Of a stretch of DNA of 64,000 nucleotides, positions 26,448 through 36,681 are shown in pieces. The position numbers were made by a program, and so were the translations under genes. Position 1 is the stretch's first letter; every line of letters starts with the position of its first letter. Location: the NCBI RefSeq assembly GCF_003052515.2, contig NZ_QARE02000010.1:124001-188000 (forward strand), given 5' to 3'. Source of the stretch: Pseudomonas sp. RIT409. Lineage in GTDB: Bacteria; Pseudomonadota; Gammaproteobacteria; Pseudomonadales; Pseudomonadaceae. The notes under the pieces were generated by a model that ran no database searches, was not told the DNA's origin, and saw only the letters and a list, made by a program, of their open reading frames with translations.

Positions 26448-27830
26448 ATGCTCGACGACCTCCGTTGGGACTTTGACCTCATCCGCCGCCACGACCTGAC
26501 CGGGCCGCGCTACACGTCCTACCCCACCGCTGTGCAATTTCACCCTCAGGTGGGCGCCTTCGATCTTCTGCACGCCTTGCGCGAGAGCCGCAAAGCGGAT
26601 CGGCCCCTGTCGCTGTACGTGCACATCCCGTTCTGCGCCAACATTTGCTATTACTGCGCCTGCAACAAGGTCATCACCAAGGATCGAGGCCGGGCGCAGG
26701 TCTACCTCCAGCGCCTGGAACAGGAAATCCAGATGATCGCCGGCCACGTCGGCAAGGGGCAGGTGGTGGAGCAACTGCATTTCGGCGGCGGCACCCCCAC
26801 CTTCTTGAGCCATGTCGAGCTGCGCCAGTTGATGGGCCACCTGCGCAAGCATTTCACGCTGCTCGATGCGCATTCCGGCGACTACAGCATCGAAATCGAC
26901 CCACGCGAGGCGGACTGGTCGACCATGGGCCTGCTGCGGGAGCTGGGTTTCAATCGCGTGAGCCTGGGCGTGCAGGATCTGGACCCGCTGGTGCAACGGG
27001 CCATCAATCGCCTGCAAAGCCTGGCCGAAACCCGGGCCATCATCGAAGCCGCCCGCACTTTGCAGTTTCGTTCGGTCAACATCGACCTGATCTACGGTCT
27101 GCCCCTGCAAACGCCGGAAGGCTTTGCTCGCACGGTGGACGAGGTCATTGCCCTGCAGCCCGATCGGCTGTCGGTATTCAATTACGCGCACTTGCCGGAG
27201 CGCTTCATGCCACAGCGGCGTATCGATAGTGCGCAACTGCCGAACGCCGAGCACAAGCTGGAAATGCTGCAGCGGACCATCGAGCAATTGACCGGCGCGG
27301 GGTATCGCTACATCGGGATGGATCACTTCGCGTTGCCCGACGACGATCTGGCGATCGCCCAGGAAGAAGGCACGCTGCAGCGCAACTTCCAGGGCTACAC
27401 CACCCATGGGCACTGCGACCTGATCGGGCTGGGTGTGTCGGCCATCAGTCAGGTCAGCGACCTCTACGCTCAGAACAGCAGTGACCTGACCGATTATCAA
27501 AACGTGATCGGCACCGATCAGCTGGCCACGAAACGGGGGTTGATGTGCACCCTCGACGATCGTATCCGGCGCACCGTGATCTCCCGATTGATCTGCCATT
27601 TCGCGCTGGACTTCGCACCGATCGAAGCCGCCTTTGGCATCGTCTTCCGCGATTACTTCAACGAGGCCTGGCCGAAGTTGCTGACCATGGCCAAAGACGG
27701 GCTCATTCAGCTGGATGCCCAGGGCATCCGCGTGACGCCTGCCGGGCGCCTGCTGGTGCGCTCGGTGTGCATGGCATTCGACGCTTATCTCGACTTACAA
27801 AACCGTCAGCGCTTTTCCCGAGTCATCTAG
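26448..27830 (+). CDS. hemN: Oxygen-independent coproporphyrinogen III dehydrogenase
   Basis: A 460-residue radical-SAM enzyme that decarboxylates coproporphyrinogen III to protoporphyrinogen IX without oxygen in haem synthesis. The [4Fe-4S] motif C-X3-C-X2-C is in HIPFCANICYYCACNK, with the extra Cys of HemN. Other segments are LHFGGGTPTFLS, then EIDPREADWSTMGLLRELGF, and FQGYTTHGHCDLIGLGVSAI. The length fits HemN. It is preceded by an ANR box and followed by anr, the usual Pseudomonas pairing. Confidence 0.96.
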   Translation: MLDDLRWDFDLIRRHDLTGPRYTSYPTAVQFHPQVGAFDLLHALRESRKADRPLSLYVHIPFCANICYYCACNKVITKDRGRAQVYLQRLEQEIQMIAGHVGKGQVVEQLHFGGGTPTFLSHVELRQLMGHLRKHFTLLDAHSGDYSIEIDPREADWSTMGLLRELGFNRVSLGVQDLDPLVQRAINRLQSLAETRAIIEAARTLQFRSVNIDLIYGLPLQTPEGFARTVDEVIALQPDRLSVFNYAHLPERFMPQRRIDSAQLPNAEHKLEMLQRTIEQLTGAGYRYIGMDHFALPDDDLAIAQEEGTLQRNFQGYTTHGHCDLIGLGVSAISQVSDLYAQNSSDLTDYQNVIGTDQLATKRGLMCTLDDRIRRTVISRLICHFALDFAPIEAAFGIVFRDYFNEAWPKLLTMAKDGLIQLDAQGIRVTPAGRLLVRSVCMAFDAYLDLQNRQRFSRVI

Positions 27831-27950
27831 GGAATACCCGCAAAGACGGCAGGAATCAATTTCACGCCACGGAGGGCGCGTGCTGGTCGCAAGGACAGGC
27901 CCTGCGCTACCCTTACGACTAATGTGTGTTTTCTCACAAGGAATTACCCG

Positions 27951-28685
27951 ATGTCTGAGCCAGTCAAACTGCGTGCTCATACCCAGGCTCACTGCAAGGA
28001 TTGCAGCCTGGCCCCGCTCTGCCTCCCGCTGTCCCTGAACCTGGAAGACATGGACGCACTGGACGAAATCGTCAAACGCGGTCGGCCATTGAAGAAAGGC
28101 GACTTTCTGTTCCGCCAGGGCGACGCATTCGATTCGGTCTACGCCGTACGTTCCGGCGCCTTGAAAACCTTCAGCCTGAGCGATGGCGGCGAAGAGCAAC
28201 TGACCGGCTTCCACTTGCCCAGCGAGCTGGTCGGCCTGTCGGGGATGGACGCCGAGGCCTACCCGGTTTCGGCGCAAGCGATGGAGACGACATCGGTATG
28301 CGAAATCCCCTTCGAGCGACTGGACGAATTGTCGGTGCAACTGCCGCAGTTGCGTCGCCAGCTCATGCGGGTCATGAGCCGTGAAATCCGTGACGATCAG
28401 CAGATGATGCTGCTGCTGTCGAAAAAGACCGCCGATGAACGCATCGCCACCTTTCTGGTGAATCTGTCAGCCCGCTTCCGCGCCCGCGGTTTTTCCGCCA
28501 ATCAGTTCCGCCTGAGCATGTCGCGCAACGAAATCGGCAACTACCTGGGGCTGGCGGTGGAGACCGTGTCGCGGGTGTTTACCCGGTTTCAGCAGAACGA
28601 ACTGATCGCCGCCGAAGGCAAGGAGGTCCATATCCTTGACCCCATCCAGCTTTGCGCGCTGGCAGGCGGTTCGCTGGAAAGCTGA
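27951..28685 (+). CDS. anr: Anaerobic regulator ANR (Crp/Fnr family)
   Basis: A 244-residue oxygen sensor and activator. The N-terminal cysteines Cys15, Cys18 and Cys24 ([14 protein letters not shown]) and one in the middle (TTSVCEIPF) can bind the [4Fe-4S] cluster. A cyclic-nucleotide-like beta barrel follows ([20 protein letters not shown]). The C-terminal HTH contains [20 protein letters not shown] and RVFTRFQ, with the Glu-Thr-Val-Ser-Arg recognition pattern of FNR proteins. AAGGA precedes the ATG. It controls hemN upstream through the box at 26373 and many low-oxygen genes elsewhere. Confidence 0.95.
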   Translation: MSEPVKLRAHTQAHCKDCSLAPLCLPLSLNLEDMDALDEIVKRGRPLKKGDFLFRQGDAFDSVYAVRSGALKTFSLSDGGEEQLTGFHLPSELVGLSGMDAEAYPVSAQAMETTSVCEIPFERLDELSVQLPQLRRQLMRVMSREIRDDQQMMLLLSKKTADERIATFLVNLSARFRARGFSANQFRLSMSRNEIGNYLGLAVETVSRVFTRFQQNELIAAEGKEVHILDPIQLCALAGGSLES

Positions 28686-28750
28686 TATGACAGTCCGGTC
28701 CGGGCAGGCTTAAACTACGCTCTTTGTGTCGCCTGCCCAGGACCGCTTCG

Positions 28751-29284
28751 ATGATCTTCGACGAATTCAGTTTCAAATCTCTGATCCGCCCAGTGGTGGA
28801 CTTTCCCAAGCCAGGCGTGATCTTTCGCGACATCACTCCGCTGTTTCAGTCGCCCAAAGCGCTGCGACTGGTGATCGACAGCTTCGTGCACCGCTACATC
28901 GAGTCGGATTTCACCCACGTCGGCGCCATGGACGCGCGGGGCTTTCTGATCGGTTCGATCATTGCCTACGAACTCAACCGGCCGCTGGTGCTGTTTCGCA
29001 AGCAGGGGAAGCTGCCAGCCGACGTGCTGGCGGAAGGGTACCAAACCGAGTACGGCGAAGCGTTTCTGGAGGTCCACGCCGACAGCCTCTGCGACGGCGA
29101 CTCAGTGGTGATGTTCGATGACCTGATCGCGACCGGCGGGACGCTGATAGCCGCTGCCAACCTCATTCGCCGAATGGGGGCCAAGGTGCATGAAGCCGCC
29201 GCCATCATCGATCTGCCGGAACTGGGCGGCTCGCAACGGCTGGAAGCGATGGAGATCCCGACGTTCTGCCTGACACGGTTTTGA
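28751..29284 (+). CDS. apt: Adenine phosphoribosyltransferase
   Basis: A 177-residue purine-salvage enzyme that makes AMP from adenine and PRPP. The start is at [15 protein letters not shown]. The PRPP-binding motif is [17 protein letters not shown], with [18 protein letters not shown] at the N-terminus and [19 protein letters not shown] as the flexible loop. The C-terminus ends [10 protein letters not shown], a few residues shorter than some orthologues. It follows anr with a 65-bp gap, the normal order in Pseudomonas. Confidence 0.96.
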   Translation: MIFDEFSFKSLIRPVVDFPKPGVIFRDITPLFQSPKALRLVIDSFVHRYIESDFTHVGAMDARGFLIGSIIAYELNRPLVLFRKQGKLPADVLAEGYQTEYGEAFLEVHADSLCDGDSVVMFDDLIATGGTLIAAANLIRRMGAKVHEAAAIIDLPELGGSQRLEAMEIPTFCLTRF

Positions 29285-29344
29285 ATTCAGGCCCTCACGG
29301 GACGATCACCACGCGCCCATTCGGCGCAGTGCGCCGTGTGCCGC

Positions 29345-29947
29345 TCAAAGCTTGATGGGTTTGCGCCCCGCGAAGGAGTGGGCCAGCGTGCCGCCATCCA
29401 CCAGTTCCAGTTCGCCTCCCAGCGGCACACCGTGGGCGATACGGGAGGTCACCAAGCCCTTGTCGGTGAGCATCTGGGCGATGTAGTGAGCGGTGGCCTC
29501 GCCTTCCACGGTCGGGTTGGTCGCCAGGATGACTTCGCGAAACGTGCCCTGCTCTTCGATCCGTGCCATCAATTGCGGAATCCCGATGGCCTCCGGCCCC
29601 AGCCCGTCCAGCGGCGACAAATGCCCCTTGAGCACGAAGTACCGCCCCCGGTAGCCAGTTTGCTCGACGGCATAAACGTCCATCGGCCCTTCCACCACAC
29701 ACAGCAGCGTGTCGTCGCGACGGACATCGGCACACTGTGGGCAGAGTTCATCTTCGGTCAGCGTACGGCACTGCTTGCAATGGCCCACGCCCTCCATGGC
29801 CTGACTCAAGGCCTGCGCCAGACGCGATCCGCCGCTGCGGTCGCGTTCGAGCAACTGCAACGCCATGCGCTGGGCGGTTTTCTGACCGACACCGGGCAGA
29901 ATGCGCAGGGAGTCGATCAATTGGCGAATCAGGGGGCTGAAGCTCAT
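29345..29947 (-). CDS. recR: Recombination protein RecR
   Basis: A 200-residue RecR with the N-terminal helix-hairpin-helix ([20 protein letters not shown]), the zinc site [16 protein letters not shown], and a Toprim domain ([33 protein letters not shown]). It works with RecF and RecO to load RecA at gaps. It is the last gene on this strand after dnaX-ybaB, with an unrelated oxidoreductase between in the same direction. Confidence 0.96.
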   Translation of the reverse strand: MSFSPLIRQLIDSLRILPGVGQKTAQRMALQLLERDRSGGSRLAQALSQAMEGVGHCKQCRTLTEDELCPQCADVRRDDTLLCVVEGPMDVYAVEQTGYRGRYFVLKGHLSPLDGLGPEAIGIPQLMARIEEQGTFREVILATNPTVEGEATAHYIAQMLTDKGLVTSRIAHGVPLGGELELVDGGTLAHSFAGRKPIKL

Positions 29948-30013
29948 CGAGGAAAAATCTCACGAAAACACGAGACGCGGTTTATACCCGCGCCTCTGAC
30001 AAGCGTCAAACGC

Positions 30014-31042
30014 TCAGGACACCTTGACCACCAGCTTGCCGAAGTTCTTTCCCTCCAGCATGCCAATGAAAGCGTCCGGCGCATGTTCAAGGCCTTCCAC
30101 GACATCCTCGCGAAACTTGACTTTGCCCTCCTTGACCAGAGGCACCATGGCCTGCATGAACTCATCCAGGCGATGGTAATACGCTTCATAGACGATGAAG
30201 CCCTCAACCCGCGCCCGTTTGGTCAACAGCGTCCGCATCAGCAGGGGCAAGTAATTGGGGCCGTCGGGCAGCCGTTGGGCGTTGTATTGCGCGATCAGTC
30301 CGCACAGTGGCACCCGGGCATGCTCATTGAGCAGAGGAATGACCGCTTCGAAGACCTTGCCGCCCACCAGTTCGAAATAAATGTCGATGCCACTGGGACA
30401 GGCTTCGCTCAATTGCTCGGCAAAATGTTCGCTGCGGTGATCGATGCAGTCATCAAAGCCCAGTTCGTCGATGACGTAGCGGCATTTATCGACACCGCCT
30501 GCCACCCCGACGACGCGTAAACCGTGGAGTTTGGCGATCTGGCCGACGACCGACCCTACGGCGCCCGATGCTGCGGCCACCACCAACGTTTCGCCAGCCT
30601 TGGGCTGGCCGATATGCATGAGCCCCATGTAGGCGGTGATGCCGGGCATGCCCAGCACCCCCACTGCCAACGACGGGCTGGGCAAATCCTTGGGCACAGG
30701 CAGCAGGTTTTTGCCATCCGACAGGCTGTGACTTTGCCACCCGGTCTGACCGACGACCAGGTCGCCCACCGAGAAGGCGGGATTGCGCGACTGCTCGACC
30801 ACGCTCACCGCCCCACCCTCCATCACCGCGTCGATCTCGACCGGAGGTGCATAGGACGGCGCATCGCTCATTCGGCCACGCATGTAGGGGTCGAGCGAAA
30901 GGTAAAGCGTGCGCAGTTGGACCTGCCCATCTTGCAGGTCGGGCAGCGCTTCGCGCTCGAGTCGAAAGTTTTCCGGCGTGGGCGCACCCTGAGGGCGGGA
31001 GGCCAGAACAACGCGTTGGTTGAGGATCAATGCTTGCGACAT
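30014..31042 (-). CDS. NADP-dependent oxidoreductase, CurA-like MDR family
   Basis: A 342-residue zinc-independent medium-chain reductase. The Rossmann motif reads AAASGAVGSVVGQIAKLHGL, preceded by GMPGITAYMGLMHIGQPKAG. The N-terminal substrate domain includes LSLDPYMRGRMSDAPSYAPP, a hallmark of leukotriene-B4 dehydrogenase/CurA/YncB proteins. Members reduce activated alkenals and curcumin with NADPH. It lies between recR and ybaB in the same direction. The cofactor class is clear from the family; the substrate is not. Confidence 0.9.
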   Translation of the reverse strand: MSQALILNQRVVLASRPQGAPTPENFRLEREALPDLQDGQVQLRTLYLSLDPYMRGRMSDAPSYAPPVEIDAVMEGGAVSVVEQSRNPAFSVGDLVVGQTGWQSHSLSDGKNLLPVPKDLPSPSLAVGVLGMPGITAYMGLMHIGQPKAGETLVVAAASGAVGSVVGQIAKLHGLRVVGVAGGVDKCRYVIDELGFDDCIDHRSEHFAEQLSEACPSGIDIYFELVGGKVFEAVIPLLNEHARVPLCGLIAQYNAQRLPDGPNYLPLLMRTLLTKRARVEGFIVYEAYYHRLDEFMQAMVPLVKEGKVKFREDVVEGLEHAPDAFIGMLEGKNFGKLVVKVS

Positions 31043-31239
31043 CGGGAATGGCTCCTTGAATGGCTATAAAAAGCAGACCATGGGCGTTGGATGGCGTTCG
31101 GGCGGATGTGACCGATCACGACGTCCCCCTCCATGACGGCTCCCAAAGGAAAACGCCGCGCGCGTTTCCCTCCAAACCCCGGACACAAAAATGCCAGGCA
31201 CTGGGCCTGGCATCGAGAGACAGTGCAACGCAGACGCGA

Positions 31240-31566
31240 TCAGAACGGCAGCTTCATGCCCGGTGGCAACTGCATGCCCGCCGTCATGCCAGACATTTTT
31301 TCCTGGCTGTTCTGCTCGATCTTGCGCACGGCGTCGTTGACGGCGGCTGCGATCAGGTCTTCGAGGATTTCCTTGTCTTCCTGCATCAGGCTGTCGTCCA
31401 GGCTGACACGCTTGACGTCGTGACGACCGGTCATCACCACGCTCACCAGGCCAGCACCCGATTGGCCGGTCACTTCGGCATTGGCCAGTTCTTCCTGCAT
31501 CTTGGCCATTTTTTCCTGCATTTGCTGAGCCTGCTTCATCAGGCCAGCCATGCCACCTTTCATCAT
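31240..31566 (-). CDS. ybaB: YbaB/EbfC nucleoid-associated protein
   Basis: A 108-residue DNA-binding protein beginning [20 protein letters not shown], with the conserved [20 protein letters not shown] and the acidic [20 protein letters not shown] region. It is the usual partner downstream of dnaX in bacteria, 66 bp after it here, and is likely co-transcribed with dnaX. Confidence 0.95.
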   Translation of the reverse strand: MMKGGMAGLMKQAQQMQEKMAKMQEELANAEVTGQSGAGLVSVVMTGRHDVKRVSLDDSLMQEDKEILEDLIAAAVNDAVRKIEQNSQEKMSGMTAGMQLPPGMKLPF

Positions 31567-31632
31567 GGGAGTTCTCCTCGAAAGTCGATGGTTCGTTGCA
31601 AGGCGCCAGTGGAGCTTAGCGCCTCACGGTCA

Positions 31633-33801
31633 TTACGGGTTAACGGGCGCATCCACCGGAATGATGGAGTCTTCGCGAATGAACGCGCCGAACTGTTCCA
31701 TCATCTGCTGAATGCATGGGTCGCTGTTGATCGACGCTTCAGCCTGACGCTGACGGTCGGCACGCCGTCGGGCAGCGGCCTGAGCCGGGGTTTCCTGTTC
31801 GGGCTTGATCAGCTCGATGGTCAGGTGGAGCGTCCGTTCATGATATTGGTTCAATGCCTCGTTCAGACGGCGCTGTTGCGTGGCGTTGAACAGCGCACTG
31901 TGCGCAGGATCCAAGTGCAGGAGCCAGCGGTCACCCTCGACGGAAATCAGGGTGCAGTTGGCGGCGATGTTGCCTGTCATGCCGGAAATCGGCAATTTGG
32001 GGAACAATTCCAGCCATTCCGCCGCAAGCCCCGTGGCGGGTTGGGCGGCAGGCAGCAACTCCGGCTCTTTTTCCACGGCCTCGACGGCATCATGCGCCAA
32101 GTCGTCCAGATAGGCGAACGACGCCGGGTCGATGTCGACATCCGGCTCGTAATAGTCGTCATCGGGAGGCGGCTCGTCGTCGCGCTGCATCGGCGCAGGC
32201 GCATAGGACGCGGCATCCGGCAGCGGGTCGAGCATCGCCGGTGTGACCACTTCAGCCGCGGCTTGCAGTTGTTCTGGCGAGGCCATTTCAGGCGCATCGG
32301 GCACGGGGCTGGCGGGCGCCGGTGCCGGCATCGGCGTCAATTCGGGCTGCTCGGCAACGGTGTCGAGCACTGGCTCGGGCACGTCCGGGACCAAAGGCTC
32401 CGTCACCGGCTCCGATTCAATTGCAGGTGCCGCAGCGACGGCGGGGGGCACCGCCTTGGGCTCATTCCAGGGCAAATCGACGTCATCCGGCGGAAGCGCC
32501 GTGCTATTTTCGGCCGCCATGACGGGGCCCGGCTCAGGCGCCACAGCCGCTACCGGTTGCGTTTCCATTGGCTCAGGTGCGGCAGCCCCAGCCGCCGCAG
32601 GCACGTAGGCAGGTGTAGAAGCCGAGGGCGCCGCGCCGGCCACCGCTCGTTGGGAATCAGCCGTGGCCGGGCTGATCCCCACTGACTTTAGCGGCTGCCG
32701 GGGGGCACCTTCGCTGTCGGCGGGCCGAAACGCCAGCATCCGCAACAGGACCATTTCGAAACCGCCACGCGGGTCGGGCGCCAGCGGCAGGTCGCGCCGA
32801 CCGATCAGGCCCATCTGGTAGTAGAACTGGACGTCTTCGGCCGGCAGTGCCTGGGCCAGGGCCAGCACGCGGTCGCGGTCGCCATGACCGTTGTCGACCC
32901 CTTCCGGAAGCGCCTGGGCAATGGCGATGCGGTGCAGCACGTTGAGGATTTCCGACAACACGCCATTCCAGTCAGGGCCTTGCTCGGCCAGATGACGCAC
33001 GGCCTCCAGCAGCGCACGGGCATCGCCGTCGATGAGTGCGGTCAGCACGTCGTACACCTGGCCGTGATCCAGCGTGCCCAGCATCGCCCGGACGTCGGCA
33101 GCCAGTACCTTGCCTTCGCCGAACGCGATCGCCTGATCCGTCAGGCTCATGGCATCGCGCATCGAACCGTCCGCAGCACGGCCCAGCAACCACAGGGCAT
33201 CGTCCTCGAACGGAATGTTTTCCGCGCCCAGCACATGGGTCAAGTGCTCGACCACACGTTCCGGTGTCATGTTCTTCAGTGAGAATTGCAGGCAGCGCGA
33301 CAGAATGGTCGCGGGCAGTTTCTGCGGGTCGGTGGTGGCCAGAATGAACTTGACGTAGGGCGGCGGCTCCTCCAGCGTCTTGAGCAAGGCGTTGAACGAG
33401 TGGCTGGAGAGCATGTGAACTTCGTCGATCAGATAGACCTTGTAGCGACCACGGCTAGGGGCGTACTGCACGTTGTCCAGCAGTTCACGGGTGTCCTCGA
33501 CCTTGGTGCGGCTCGCGGCGTCGATCTCGATCAGGTCGACGAAACGGCCTTCGTCGATCTCGCGGCACACCGAACATTCGCCGCAAGGCGATGAAGTGAT
33601 ACCGGTTTCACAGTTCAGGCATTTGGCGATGATGCGCGCGATGGTGGTCTTGCCGACGCCGCGCGTGCCAGTGAATAAATAGGCGTGGTGCAGGCGCTGG
33701 CTGTCCAGCGCATTGATCAAGGCCTTGAGCACATGGGTCTGGCCGACCATTTCGCGGAACGAGCGCGGACGCCATTTACGTGCAAGAACCTGATAACTCA
33801 T
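31633..33801 (-). CDS. dnaX: DNA polymerase III subunits tau/gamma
   Basis: A 722-residue clamp-loader ATPase. Walker A is LFTGTRGVGKTTIARI, the zinc module is CLNCETGITSSPCGECSVC, Walker B is VYLIDEVHMLSS, and the sensor region with the Ser-Arg-Cys finger is ILSRCLQFSL. A Pro/Ala/Glu-rich linker (about residues 375-580) leads to the tau-specific C-terminal domain that binds DnaE and DnaB. I did not detect an obvious slippery A-AAA-AAG frameshift motif, so how or whether gamma is made here is unknown. It is the first gene of dnaX-ybaB. Confidence 0.95.
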   Translation of the reverse strand: MSYQVLARKWRPRSFREMVGQTHVLKALINALDSQRLHHAYLFTGTRGVGKTTIARIIAKCLNCETGITSSPCGECSVCREIDEGRFVDLIEIDAASRTKVEDTRELLDNVQYAPSRGRYKVYLIDEVHMLSSHSFNALLKTLEEPPPYVKFILATTDPQKLPATILSRCLQFSLKNMTPERVVEHLTHVLGAENIPFEDDALWLLGRAADGSMRDAMSLTDQAIAFGEGKVLAADVRAMLGTLDHGQVYDVLTALIDGDARALLEAVRHLAEQGPDWNGVLSEILNVLHRIAIAQALPEGVDNGHGDRDRVLALAQALPAEDVQFYYQMGLIGRRDLPLAPDPRGGFEMVLLRMLAFRPADSEGAPRQPLKSVGISPATADSQRAVAGAAPSASTPAYVPAAAGAAAPEPMETQPVAAVAPEPGPVMAAENSTALPPDDVDLPWNEPKAVPPAVAAAPAIESEPVTEPLVPDVPEPVLDTVAEQPELTPMPAPAPASPVPDAPEMASPEQLQAAAEVVTPAMLDPLPDAASYAPAPMQRDDEPPPDDDYYEPDVDIDPASFAYLDDLAHDAVEAVEKEPELLPAAQPATGLAAEWLELFPKLPISGMTGNIAANCTLISVEGDRWLLHLDPAHSALFNATQQRRLNEALNQYHERTLHLTIELIKPEQETPAQAAARRRADRQRQAEASINSDPCIQQMMEQFGAFIREDSIIPVDAPVNP

Positions 33802-33957
33802 CGAAAACCGTCGCGACTGGGTTGCGGAAGACCGCTAATCCTAGCGGAGCGAGGCCAAAATTGCATCCGGGCAATCTGAGCGCCCGCGAATCGACAGACT
33901 GAGGCTAAACTGCCACCACTGCCCAATCGCTTCGTCATGCTCATATGAGGGACTTGA

Positions 33958-34731
33958 ATGCGTCTGCTGGCACTGAGCACCATGTGGCTGATGACAGGGG
34001 CCGTAGAGGCCGGACAGGGACCGTTGCGGTTTTCCATCGCCGACGCCTGGGCGATGCCACTGGTGCAGATCGACGACCACCAGCCCACCGGTGGGATCAT
34101 TTTCGACATCATGCAAAGCATGGCCGCCCACGCCAACCTCTCGGCGGAATACCGCGTTGTGCCTATCAAGCGCGTGCAACGCACGCTGGAACGCGGGGCG
34201 ATCGATGTCCGCTGCTACGCCGCGCAATCCTGGATGCCCAACCTGTCAGGCGATTACACCTGGAGCCTGCCGCTGCTGATCCAGCGCGACCTGTTGATCA
34301 GCACCCCCGACAACGCCAGCCCGCGCGCGCCGGACTCCCTGACCAATGAGACCATCGGCACGGTTTTAGGGTACGCCTACCCGACGCTGCAGAAAGCGTT
34401 CGATGACCACCGCCTGGTCCGCGATGATGCGCGCAGTGAAGTCCAGGTCCTACAAAAACTTCAGATCCATCGCTATCGCTACGCGGTTGGCAACCAGTGG
34501 TCGCTGGATTGGTTCAACCGTAACCTGCCCGACGACCAGAAATTGCGCGGCGTGGCGGTGATCGACGAACAACCCGTGGGCTGCATCGTGCGCAACGACA
34601 CCGACATTCCCGCCCAACGTCTGATGCGGATCCTCCTGCGCATGCGCATGTCCGGAGAGATCGACCGGATCATGAGCCGCTATAACACGGTGTCCGGTTT
34701 ACCAGCGGATGGTCCTGCGGCGCCGCGATGA
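33958..34731 (+). CDS. Periplasmic solute-binding protein-like (SBP family 3)
   Basis: A 257-residue protein with a short hydrophobic N-terminus (MRLLALSTMWLMTGAVEA) fitting a signal peptide. The following fold resembles extracellular solute-binding proteins of family 3: IIFDIMQSMAAHANLSAEYR, then PIKRVQRTLERGAIDVRCYA, and later GTVLGYAYPTLQ. No transporter genes are adjacent, so it may be an orphan binding or sensory protein, as many such Pseudomonas proteins are. It is divergent from dnaX. Confidence 0.82.
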   Translation: MRLLALSTMWLMTGAVEAGQGPLRFSIADAWAMPLVQIDDHQPTGGIIFDIMQSMAAHANLSAEYRVVPIKRVQRTLERGAIDVRCYAAQSWMPNLSGDYTWSLPLLIQRDLLISTPDNASPRAPDSLTNETIGTVLGYAYPTLQKAFDDHRLVRDDARSEVQVLQKLQIHRYRYAVGNQWSLDWFNRNLPDDQKLRGVAVIDEQPVGCIVRNDTDIPAQRLMRILLRMRMSGEIDRIMSRYNTVSGLPADGPAAPR

Positions 34732-34843
34732 GGCGGATGCAGGGTCGGCGGCCCGGTAAGCTGTCGCACAACCGTCACACTCCGCGATTAGCCTCCGTCG
34801 ACATAATGGGTAACACCGTTTCGACCCGCTGACAGGAACCGTG

Positions 34844-36562
34844 ATGAGCGATAAACACATCCCCAACCCGCCTTCCGCCGAACCGATGCCCGCCAACGCC
34901 CCGACCGATGCCAGCCGTCGCCGCTTTCTCGGTGGCGTCGCGGTCCTTGGCGCGGGCGCCACGCTGAGCAGTGTGGTCACCGCCAGTGAGTCGGGTGGCC
35001 AGGGCCAGGCCGCCTCGCTGGACACCGCCCTCAGCGGCGCGGCGCTGGACAAAGCGTTGCAGGACAACATCAAGACCATCGTGGTGATCTACGCCGAGAA
35101 CCGCAGCTTCAACAACCTGTTCGCCAATTTCCCAGGCGTGGAAAAACCCCTTTCTGCCGTCAAGCCAGAGGACTATCGCCAACGGGACCGCGACGGCAAG
35201 GTTCTGGACAACCTGCCCGTCTGCTGGGGTGGGGTGTGCCAGGTCGGTCCGCAGAGCATTGACGGCGTGAGCTACGCCACAGGGGTGCAATTTCAGGAAA
35301 ACCTGCCCAATGCGCCCTACCCGCTAAAAGGACCGAACGGCGAAGACCTGCCGCTGGGTGTCGTGACCCGCGACCTATGGCACGTCTTCTATCAAAACCA
35401 GATGCAGATCAACGGGGGCAAGAACGACGGCTTCGTGGCCTGGGCCGACTCCGGCGGCCTGCCCATGGGCTATTACGGGCAAAGCCAGTATTCCCTGCGC
35501 CTTTGGGACGTCGCCAAGGAGTTCGTGCTTTGCGACAATTTCTTTCAAGGCGCCTTTGGGGGTTCGTTCCTCAATCACCACTACCTGATCTGCGCGAAGG
35601 CACCGTACTACCCGGACGCCGCCACTTCTCCAGCCAAATCGCAGATAGCATCTCTGCAAAGCGATGACCCGCTGGACTATCGCCTCAAGCCGCTGGAAAA
35701 ATCCCCTGCCAGCGCCATGGTCGGCCCGCCGCAGTTCGGCCCCAGCGCCTTGACCCCGGACGGCTATGCGGTCAATACCATGGCCCCGCCCTATTGGCCG
35801 ACCTGGCTGCGTGACAAAGACAAACCGGATTATTCGCAGCCGAACCTGGCCAACGTGCTGGTGCCACAGAGCCACGACCACATCGGCGACAAACTGTCGA
35901 AAAAGCACGTCGACTGGGCTTGGTACGCCGGCGCATGGCAAGTGACGCTGGATGCCTACAAGGATTCGACGGGCATTCCCAAGATCCCCAATTTCCAGTA
36001 CCACCACCAACCTTTCAATTACTTCAAGCAGCAAGGCCCCGAGAACCCGGTCGAACGCAGCAAACGCCTGCGCGACGCAGGCCTGGGGGACGACTTCAGC
36101 ACCAACCGTTTCTTCGCGGACGCTCAGGCGGGCAAGCTCCCCGCCGTCACCTTCTACAAACCGCAAGGCAACCTGAACATGCACGCCGGTTACGCTGATG
36201 TCGCTGCCGGAGACCGGCACATCGACCGCGCCGTGAAGATCCTCCGTGAAAGCCCGCAGTGGAAGAACATGGTGATCATCGTCACGGTCGATGAAAACGG
36301 CGGCTGGTGGGACCACGTCGCGCCGCCGAAAGGCGACCGTTGGGGACCCGGCACGCGCATTCCGGCCATTGTAGTGTCGCCGTTTGCACGCAAGGGGACG
36401 GTCGACCACACGGTCTATGACACCGCGTCGATCCTGCGCCTGATCACTCGTGTCCACAGTCTGGAAAAACTGGACGGTCTCAAGGAACGAGACGAAGCCA
36501 TGATCGCCCGCGGACAGGTCCCTATGGGCGACCTGACCAACGCGTTGCATTTTCCAGCCTGA
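34844..36562 (+). CDS. Tat-exported acid phosphatase / phosphoesterase (AcpA-like)
   Basis: A 572-residue PF04185 phosphoesterase. The twin-arginine signal SRRRFLGGVAVLGAGATLSS is at about residues 24-45. Catalytic segments are IVVIYAENRSFNNLFANFPG (the Asn-X-X-Phe/Asp metal region), the FCDN-like VLCDNFFQGAFGGSFLNHHY segment, and VIIVTVDENGGWWDHVAPPK near the C-terminus. Family members are acid phosphatases (AcpA) or phospholipases C acting in the periplasm or outside. The ATG at 34844 is preferred to the adjacent GTG. A strong terminator follows. Confidence 0.9.
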   Translation: MSDKHIPNPPSAEPMPANAPTDASRRRFLGGVAVLGAGATLSSVVTASESGGQGQAASLDTALSGAALDKALQDNIKTIVVIYAENRSFNNLFANFPGVEKPLSAVKPEDYRQRDRDGKVLDNLPVCWGGVCQVGPQSIDGVSYATGVQFQENLPNAPYPLKGPNGEDLPLGVVTRDLWHVFYQNQMQINGGKNDGFVAWADSGGLPMGYYGQSQYSLRLWDVAKEFVLCDNFFQGAFGGSFLNHHYLICAKAPYYPDAATSPAKSQIASLQSDDPLDYRLKPLEKSPASAMVGPPQFGPSALTPDGYAVNTMAPPYWPTWLRDKDKPDYSQPNLANVLVPQSHDHIGDKLSKKHVDWAWYAGAWQVTLDAYKDSTGIPKIPNFQYHHQPFNYFKQQGPENPVERSKRLRDAGLGDDFSTNRFFADAQAGKLPAVTFYKPQGNLNMHAGYADVAAGDRHIDRAVKILRESPQWKNMVIIVTVDENGGWWDHVAPPKGDRWGPGTRIPAIVVSPFARKGTVDHTVYDTASILRLITRVHSLEKLDGLKERDEAMIARGQVPMGDLTNALHFPA

Positions 36563-36572
36563 TCAAGCCCTG

Positions 36573-36605
36573 CGTTGCAGAACGGCTCCGAGACGTTCTG
36601 CAACG
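36573..36605 (+). terminator. Rho-independent terminator after the phosphatase gene
   Basis: Perfect 12-bp inverted repeat (CGTTGCAGAACG, 9-nt loop, CGTTCTGCAACG), starting 11 bp past the stop codon and followed by TTTACC. Confidence 0.8.
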
Positions 36606-36681
36606 TTTACCAGATTGACTCACCCGCTTGGGACGTATTCCTTCAGAACTTCATTCACTCTGCAGGGAAGCAGCACCATGA

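Noticed and set aside
31633..33801. Programmed frameshift in dnaX producing gamma
   Set aside because: I did not find an A-AAA-AAG slippery stretch or stop in the alternative frame at the expected place.
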